A stretch of 19,904 nucleotides of DNA from Saccoglossus kowalevskii. Its lineage: Eukaryota > Hemichordata > Enteropneusta > Harrimaniidae. This document shows, piece after piece, positions 8,564-17,500 of the stretch (the stretch's first letter is position 1; each line of letters begins with the position of its first letter). The translations under genes were made by a program, and so were the position numbers. The stretch is from contig NW_003126388.1 in assembly GCF_000003605.2 (NCBI RefSeq), positions 537,055 to 556,958 on the forward strand. The letters are read 5' to 3'. The notes under the pieces were generated by a model that was not told where the DNA came from, did no database searches, and was given only the letters and a program-made list of their open reading frames with translations.

Positions 8564-11500
8564 GTAAGTTTGAACACACATATATTTGGTCGATCTTGTA
8601 CCTTTATATTTATAAATAAGTGGAAAACACACATATTGTGCATCTTTAATTGTCACGTCTTTGCTCCAATTAGGGAAACATCTCCACCGATGACGACATT
8701 TCTATCTCTGACTGTGTTTTAATATTTCATAAGACGATATTTAAATTTTTCTTCTCAAGGTGTTGTACTGATGGGTAACACGGACAATGAAATAGTAGCA
8801 ACAAACGGTAATATATTTTACTATTCGTTCAAAAAGGATAGATTATTAGAATTTAATTGTGGGTCAAAGGAAATATTTATGTAAATAATATTGATAATTT
8901 TCACCATTTCTCAAAAAAACCTCAAAAATGGGTGAAACAGACTGGATTTGAAACAAGTTTCAAAGTCACACCTTTACCTTTTATAGGAGCATTCCATCCA
9001 GGCTACAGTTATTACATAATTTGTAGCAATGGACTTTTGAAAATTCTGGAAAGGAGTTGGTAGAAAAAAATGTGCAAATTATTTTTATTTACACTTTAGC
9101 TTGATTGAATGCTGGGTTTGGGTGTACTGTGTTACCATGGTGCCACATTTTGAACAGATATGCTGAAATGACTGCAAACATTTCTTTTTAAGGGCAAAAT
9201 GCTTACAGTGAAGGTCATAAAGCTGTGCTTGTTATAAACGTTTTTATAAATATACATTTTTATAAGTCAAAATTAATGTTAGAATTTAAATCGACCAATC
9301 CAAAAATTGTATTGTGACATCATCGTTCATTCTAATCAGAACGGATCTTATTTTGAATATGTCGGCAATCACAGTTGCTCTATAATGTATTTGCATGTAT
9401 TTTGGGTATAGACAATGTTCAGCTTATAAGCCAATCACTATTAAATATTTTAATTTGAATGATATCTGATGATTGGTATTTAAAAATTTCTAACAAAGCC
9501 CCGGCTTTGTGCCTTGCAACGTAGTGTGTAGGAAAACCTAAAAATATCCCCGATATTGGGCTGTTAGAAATGTATACCTCAAAAGCAGAAGTCAGCGAAT
9601 GAGCTCGTCAACTTGCCGCCCCATTTTGAATATTACCAGTATAAATTTTTTTTTTTTTAAATTTTGTACATAAAACATTTACTAATATTTATGGCTTTAA
9701 TAATATTACAATTTAAAATTTTATTTGATTGAAACACAATTTGCAGTATTTATCAACTGCATATTAAATGAAAAATGTGTTTCAGAAATTATCTATTATT
9801 TTGAAAATTTATAAATAGGAAAAATGATGTTAATTTCTATACTGAGAGTATTCATTATGATTATGGCCATTATGATTGCTAAATTTGTGTCAACAATCAT
9901 TTGAAGTTTTCAAAACTTTTAACAAATAAATATTTTATAATAAAACATTCACATATTTCTGAAGTATAGCATAGTAATAAATTTCATTTTGGTAGTATTA
10001 AAAAAAAAATTCTCAGTGATAATTGCTTGTAAACAATATTAGCCCATACCATGTGCTCGCATCCACCAAAAATAAGTGAAGATTTACCTATTCAAATTTA
10101 GACAATGAATTATTTATTTCCATTTCAGAGGCACCAACAACTGATGATGATGGTACTAACACAGCGTTGATTGTGACTGTATGCATAGTCATTATATTAC
10201 TATTATCTGTTATTGTCTTCTTTGCTGTCTACCGATACTGTCAACGGGTAACTATATTATAATTTGTAACTACCGTATTTGCTCTGTTAGTAGATATGTA
10301 CTCCTGTAAAAGATTGCTATGTATCTAAAGTTCAGCTCACAATTAGTTCACAAGTTAATAAATCTATGATAATTTATTGCAAATATGAATCACATTGTCT
10401 GGAATACTGTGAATTGATTTCACGAAAAATAAACTATGATGAACGATTATGTACTTTTCCCTGGAGTTCATTGTTAATTATCAAAATGGCAAACATATAA
10501 AAGACCTCTGATACATGTCAAATTTGGAGGAAGGGATTGACAAAGTAAGTGAAGCTGAACATAATTTTATATGATTTCTACATAGACAGTAGAGTATCTA
10601 TTTGGGAGAGATAGGGAGGGTTGCATCAATTATCTAATTGATCCCTGTTATCCCCCGTAGCACATTACCGGTAACATGTGCCTAGTTGATAATTACTTAT
10701 ACATTATCTAGTTAATTATTTAATTACCTGATAATAACTGGAGAAACATCAAATTAGGGTTTAACTTCCTTATTGTTATCAGTTTTTTTACTGAACAAAT
10801 TTAGAAACAAGTCAGATCAGAGGTCAATCAAATTACAAAGAATAGAGATTATTGTGACTGAGTGACTTTAATATGGGTCCCATACTATGCATGGCAACAG
10901 GTATACCCATTAAAAAAACCTAATGCAAGATAGAACTGAGAGCAGAGCTAAATTCACAATAATATTGGTACTGTAACAAATTGAAACAAGACGTACGCAA
11001 TCAGCTGCTGAAGTAAACATGTCAGTTTCAAAACTAGGACTGTTGCCATGGTGAATGTTATACTGGTTGTAATTTATGTAAATAGTATGATATGAGAAAG
11101 GAGCAGAACACATACAAATGGGTTACACATGTCTTATTTATTTGAAAAATATATTTCACATTTTAAACACAAAATTTTTATGTTTTACATTGCTCAGAGC
11201 ACAAAGCTATCATATGAAGGAAACTGAGTTTCTGCACTGATTACAAACGATCATGCTAGCACAAATCTTGTAAAAAGCCTTTTTGCAGGATTTTTGGGGT
11301 AGTGATATCATAGACATTATGTACATTTGATTATTTGCTGAAACCCCACCATGTTTGACCTTTTGATAACTTTACACTCTGTAAGAATTACAAGTAAACT
11401 TCTAATTAGGTGCAATTTAGTTAAATTCTTGTGTGTAGGGAAACACCAAATTTAGATTACTGCTGTTATACGAATGTGTATTGCATGCTTTATGTTTTAC

Positions 11501-14500
11501 ATGTCAATAATTTGGCTATAGCTGGATCCATGGCGGTGTTTGAGTGGACAGCTGACCACTGAATGTATGTTTGAGTGGACAGCTGACCACTGAATGTATG
11601 TTTGAGTGGACAGCTGACCACTGAATGTATGTTTGAGTGGACAGCTGACCACTGAATGTATGTTTGAGTGGACAGCTGACCACTGAATGTATGTTTGAGT
11701 GGACAGCTGACCACTGAATGTATGTTTGAGTGGACAGCTGACCACTGAATGTATGTTTGAGTGGACAGCTGACCACTGAATGTATGTTTGAGTGGACAGC
11801 TGACCACTGAATGTATGTTTGAGTGGACAGCTGACCACTGAATGTATGTTTGAGTGGACAGCTGACCACTGAATGTAGTGAATAACGCCCACTCCGACAA
11901 TGACAATGGATTCAGGGCTAATAATCATACATGCAAAAGCGAAGTCAGTCATTACAGAGTCACATTGAACTCGGCATTCTTGCATACTTAATTGTATTTT
12001 CAAAATAACCTCTTAGATTTATTATCTCTTAGATTAATTATGTGATTTTTTTTATGTGATTTGCCCCGGGGTATTTGATATCAACAGCTGAGTAGATTAT
12101 ACTCAGAGACTCAAATAAATTACAGTTTTTGCCAATGACAATATTGTTTATTGACATTAGTTTAATAAGTTTGATATTATAGTGAAATATCTTCTATGTC
12201 ACATGACCATGTGTAATTTAACGTGAAATATTGCCCCTTTTAAAATGTATTGACCCACAAATTAATGAATATTCATGAGCACAGAAACTGCTACGTCATG
12301 AATAAATTAGCATAATTTAAAAAAAAAATTGCATAAAGTGTAGGTACTCCTTCTGGAGCTCTGCCCCATGTGTAATTTAACGTGAAATATTGCCCTTATA
12401 TGGTAGTATAATATTCATAATAAAAAATTGATTGTAACTTTAAAGGGCAGTGGTCGTCAGGTAGCGCATGTTCGAATTTCAGGTAAATAGTGTATTACAT
12501 GCATTGTGTATGTCGTTATGAGTCCCACATCAAACAGGATGCAGCATGATGACCACCGCCCTTTTATACTATTAAAGATTAACTAATAATTTTGTTGATC
12601 ATGGAAATAAGTTGCACTGCCAGCAATGAGATTTATGCATCAGATGACATTGAGTTTACATTAGAAGATGTAGACACAGTTTCTATTGTGTCAAAATAGT
12701 GTAAATATGTCGGCTGTTTGTTTTTTTCGTCACCTTTTTTAAAGTCAACCTGCTTAATTAATCTCTATTAATTATTATTTTTTAAAACTTGGTACTAACA
12801 TTGACCATAATTGAACTTCGATGGATGTCATTTTTTTTTCTCTGACAATCCCTGACTGACTTACATTTACATTTCACAGCAGGTCACAAATATTAAGATG
12901 AATTTGTTTAAAGTTCTGATTCAAAATGGCTTACTCATTTCAGTTTTGTTTACTCATATTATGGCTAGTTTGTTCTGTGTTTTTTTTCCCCAAAAATCTG
13001 ATCAAGAATGTAATAAATATGAAATTAATTCCATTTGGTCCAATATTAATTAAGAAATTATAGAAAAATACAAAAATGTGCAAAATGTTGCACCAAATCT
13101 TGCTGAGCAAAAAATTTGGCGTACAAAAAAAATTAGCTTTTTCATAACATATTACAATATAGCTTTTATAGTTACAGAAATATGTGTTTATATCTATAAT
13201 GTCAATACATTTCAATTCATCACAAAATAAATAATCACAGATTGTATGAAGAGTATAATATGTAGGCCAAAGATAATACTGTAAAATTGTAATTTGTCTC
13301 AAACAGCCAAAGATGGTATCACAGAAACAACAGCTGTTATCACTCAAACAGGCTGTGATGTATGGTTACCATGGTAACAAAAATAATTGGCTCTGTTGAC
13401 TGTGTCAATATTTAGTTCAGTTAATTTTAGCTTTTAAAATTTATGATTGTAATAATTAGCAAGTTGGTTAGTTTGGTATGAGCATTATGCAGCTGTTGCA
13501 ACTACAGTGGTCTGACCCCCTTCACCTTATGTCGATCCTGGTGACCTTTGTCCCTGTATACTGCACATCCTTATTGGATGACTCAATATAGCAGGAACTG
13601 CTGTAAAGGTCAGTTATCTTTGCTTTTAGAAGAGAGGTGGCACTTCAAATGATTTTGAAGAAGGAGGTGGTGAGGAAAATAACGATAAGAAAAAGAAGAA
13701 TCAGAAAAAGAAAAAAGGCGGTGAAGGAAATGAAGATGCCACCAAGGGGGAGTTGGGTTTCATGTTTCCAGCAGCTTTCAATCGAAAGTAAGTTATTCAT
13801 AAATATTAATTGACCAATTACTGAATTGTTTTTGTGCTGTAAATCCAGTAAAAATTAGAATGGTGTAATTTTATTCAATCTTTAAAAAAAAAACACATTT
13901 ATGATTAATTTATATTATTTTTTCTACTCCCCAGATATAAAGTGAGATTCAGTTATTTAGGTCCATCTAAAAATCATTTAGAGCTAAAAACTGGTGATAT
14001 AGTGGAAGTAACAGAAGAAGACAACTATGGTCTCTATAAGGGTAGAATTGGAAAGAGACAAGGATGGTTTCCTATGGGCTATGTGGAGGAATACCATGGT
14101 AAGATTATACTGTATGTCATGCATTGTGATTATGGTTGATTGGTTCACTGGGACGGTTGACAGGTTGGCCAGTAAAGTTGACTGGGTTGGTTGACAGACT
14201 GGCCAATAAAGTTGACTGGGTTGGTTGACAGGTTGGCCAGTAAAGTTGACTGGTATGGTTGACAGGCTAGCCAGTAAAGTTGACTGGGTTGGTTGACAGG
14301 TTGGCAGTAGAGTTGGATGGGATATTTCACAGGTTGGCCAGTATAGTTGACTGGGTTGGTTGACAAGTTAGCCAGTAGAGTTGACTGGGATGGTTGACAG
14401 GTTGGCCAATAGAGTTGACTGGGTTGGTTGACAGGTTGGCAATGAAGTTGACTGGGGTGGTTGACAGGTTGGCCAGTAAAGTTGACTGGGATGGTTGACA

Positions 14501-17500
14501 GGTTGGCAATGAAGTTGACTGGAATGGTTGACAGGTTGGCCAGTAAAGTTGACTGGGGTGGTTGACAGGTTGGCAATGAAGTTGACTGGGATGGTTGACA
14601 GATTGGCCAGTAGAGTTGACTGGGATGGTTGACAGGTTGGCCAGTAGAGTTGACTGGGATGGTTGACAGGTTGGCCAGTAGAATTGACTGGGATGGTTGA
14701 CATGTTGGCCAGTAGAGTTGACTAGGATGGTTGACAGGTTGGCCAGTAGAGTTGGCTTGGATATTTCACAGGTTGGCCAGTAGAGTTGACTGGGATGGTT
14801 GACAGGATGGCCAGTAGAGTTGACTGGGATGGTTGACAAGTTGGCCAGTAGAGTTGACTGGGATGGTTGACAGGCTGGCCAGTAGAGTTGACTGGGATGG
14901 TTGACAGGTTGGCAAGTAGAGTTGACTGGGATGGTTGACAAGTTGGCCAGTAGAGTTGACTGGGATGGTTGACAGGTTGGCCAGTAGAGTTGACTGGGAT
15001 GGTTGACAGATTGGCCAGTAGAGTTGACTGGGGTGGTTGACAGGTTGGCCAGTAGAGTTGACTGGGGTGGTTGACAGGTTGGCAATGAAGTTGACTGGGG
15101 TGGTTGACAGGTTGATCAGTAGAGTTGACTGGAATGGTTAACAGGTTGGCCAGTAGAGTTGACTGGGATGGGTGACAGGTTGGCCAGTAGAGTTAACTGG
15201 AATGGTTGACAGGTTGGCCAGTAAAGTTGACTGGGATGGTTGACAGGTTAGCCAGTAGAGTTGACTGGGGTGGTTGACAGGTTGGCAATGAAGTTGACTA
15301 GGGTGGTTGACAGGTTGGCCAGTAGAGTTGACTGGGGTGGTTGACAGGTTGGCCAGTAGAGTTGACTGGGTTGGTTGACAGGTTGGCCAGTAGAGTTGAC
15401 TGGTATGGTTGACAGGTTGGCCAGTTGAGTTGACTGGGATGGTTGACAGGTTGGCCAGTAGAGTTGACTGGGATGGTTGACAGGTTGGCCAGTAGAGTTG
15501 ACTGGGGTGGTTGACAGGTTGGCCAGTAAAGTTGACTGGAATGGTTGATTGGTTGGCCAGTAGAGTTAACTGGGGTGGTTGACAGGTTGGCCAGTAGAGT
15601 TGACTGGGTTGGTTGACAGGTTGGCCAGTAGAGTTGACTGATATGGTTGACAGGTTGGCCAGTTGAGTTGACTGGGATGGTTGACAGGTTGGCCAGTAGA
15701 GTTGACTGGGATGGTTGACAGGATGGCCAGTAGAGTTGACTGGGGTGGTTGACAGGTTGGCCAGTAAAGTTGACTGGAATGGTTGACAGGTTGGCCAGTA
15801 GAGTTGACTGGGATGGTTGACAGGTTGGCCAGTAGAGTTAACTGGGGTGGTTGACAGGTTGGCCAGTAAAGTTGACTGGAATGGTTGATAGGTTGGCCAG
15901 TAGAGTTGACTGGGATGGTTGACAGATTGGCCAGTAGAGTTGACTGGGTTGGTTGACAGGTTGGCCAGTAGAGTTGACTGGGGTGGTTGACAGGTTGATC
16001 TGTAGAGTTGACTGGAATGGTTAACAGGTTCGCCAGTGAAGTTGACAGGGATGGTTGACAGTTTGGCCAGTAGAGTTGACTGGGGTGGTTGACAGGTTGA
16101 TCAGTAGAGTTGACTGGAATGGTTAACAGGTTGGCCAGTGGAGTTGACAGTTAGGCCAGTAGAGTTGACTGGGATGGTTAACAGATTGACCAGTGAAGTT
16201 GACTGGGATGGTTGACAGATTGACCAGTGGAGTTGACTGGGATGGTTGACAGTTTGATTGGGTCGTTATTTTGTGACTACATTTGTGACATGGTAGTGGA
16301 AAGTGATTTAAGTTCTAAGAAATTGAGACAATAATTAATTTTGTCAACCTGTTGTTTCAGAATCGCACATCAATGTAGCTTTTGATGATGATAGTGGCAG
16401 TAGTAGCTCTACCGGAATAAGAAGCAGAAGCATGTCAACATTTATGAAGGATGGTTCAGGGAATGTGTCAAATGTTGATGATAATGAAGCCATCAACACA
16501 TCAGTGTTAATACATTGCATTGAGGAATCTCCTCATAATGCAGAAAGTAGTGATGATGATGGTGATGATGATCATGATGATGATCATGATGATGATCATG
16601 ATGATGATGATAGGAATGCACAGATTCCTAGAAATGATGAAGAAAATGATAAAACAGAGAGAGACTTGCAAGATGGTGTATGGTTGAAAGAATTATCATC
16701 TTCAAATGTTCAAAAAAATGACAAAGTTGCTGCGGAAAAGCTGACTGTCTCTTCTAGCAAGGATGATTCAATGTCTAATTATGTAGTGGTTGGATTTGGT
16801 AAGAAAAAACCTGTAAATCAAGATCCAGATCTTGTAGACATCAAATTCTTAGAGGAGACTGAACCTAACACTAGTAAATCCAGTCAAAATATTTCCACTT
16901 ATTCTGATAGCGGAACTCAGAGAAACGCAGCTGATTTTGCTGACCCAATGAAGAAGCTTGCTGCAATGTTAAAAATGAAGAGAAAAAATTTAGATTCCGA
17001 TTCTGATAATAGTGATAAAGATGATATTATGGCAGATGACAGTTCAATGAACAGAGATAGAGTTGAAAATAACCCAATGCATACTAATGTGCAGTTTAGT
17101 GTAAAGAAAAGAAAGGCCCCACCTCCTCCCTCGCAGAGTGTTTCAAATGTAAAAGAAGATGTGGAGAAAGACGACAACATTACAGCGAAGAAGGAGATAG
17201 CAAATAAAGGTGGGTTTATTAAAGGTTGTTGCTATGTGTAGTGTTTTTTAAAGGCCTCATACAATGTATACAACATATTAATATATGTAAACTTTGAATA
17301 TGCAGCTTGACAACCATCGACTTTTAATATTATTATTAGTTGATTTTTTATTATTCATCCAATTAAAGATGAATACTCAGTCGCTAAATTTGTTAACCAA
17401 TTTTGATAAAACTGAAAATACGGTTTTGTTAATTGTAGTTTCATATGCACTGTTCAACACTTTTCTATTTTTGTTTAGGCACACATACATACATACTTGT

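Larger units (their letters stand above)
10248..13629 (+). other. Intron 3 of the SH3 gene
   Basis: 3.4 kb. It contains the 31-bp minisatellite, a MITE and a 30-base direct repeat, listed separately. No further exon was recognised in 10248-11536 or 12563-13629. Confidence 0.6.

Noticed and set aside
8857-9063. Possible extra exon in intron 2 (68-residue open frame)
   Set aside because: No acceptor and donor with matching phase; it starts at a chance ATG in AT-rich sequence.
10668-10690. GCACAT-TACCGGTA-ACATGTGC-like hairpin in intron 3
   Set aside because: A short imperfect palindrome of a kind expected by chance in several kilobases; no context.
11490-12003. Three long minus-strand open frames of repeated SGQLSTQTYIQW-like peptide
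   Set aside because: They are the 31-bp minisatellite read in three frames; a 31-base unit has no stop in any of them. There is no splice or start support, and the array sits in an intron of a plus-strand gene.
14145-15085. Minus-strand open frames of repeated CQPSQSTLLANLST-like peptide (up to 252 residues)
   Set aside because: Translation of the 34-bp intronic minisatellite. The frame survives only because the unit lacks stops, and indels break it elsewhere in the array.
11537-16262. Regular repeats considered as a CRISPR array
   Set aside because: Units are contiguous with no unique spacers, and the setting is an animal gene.
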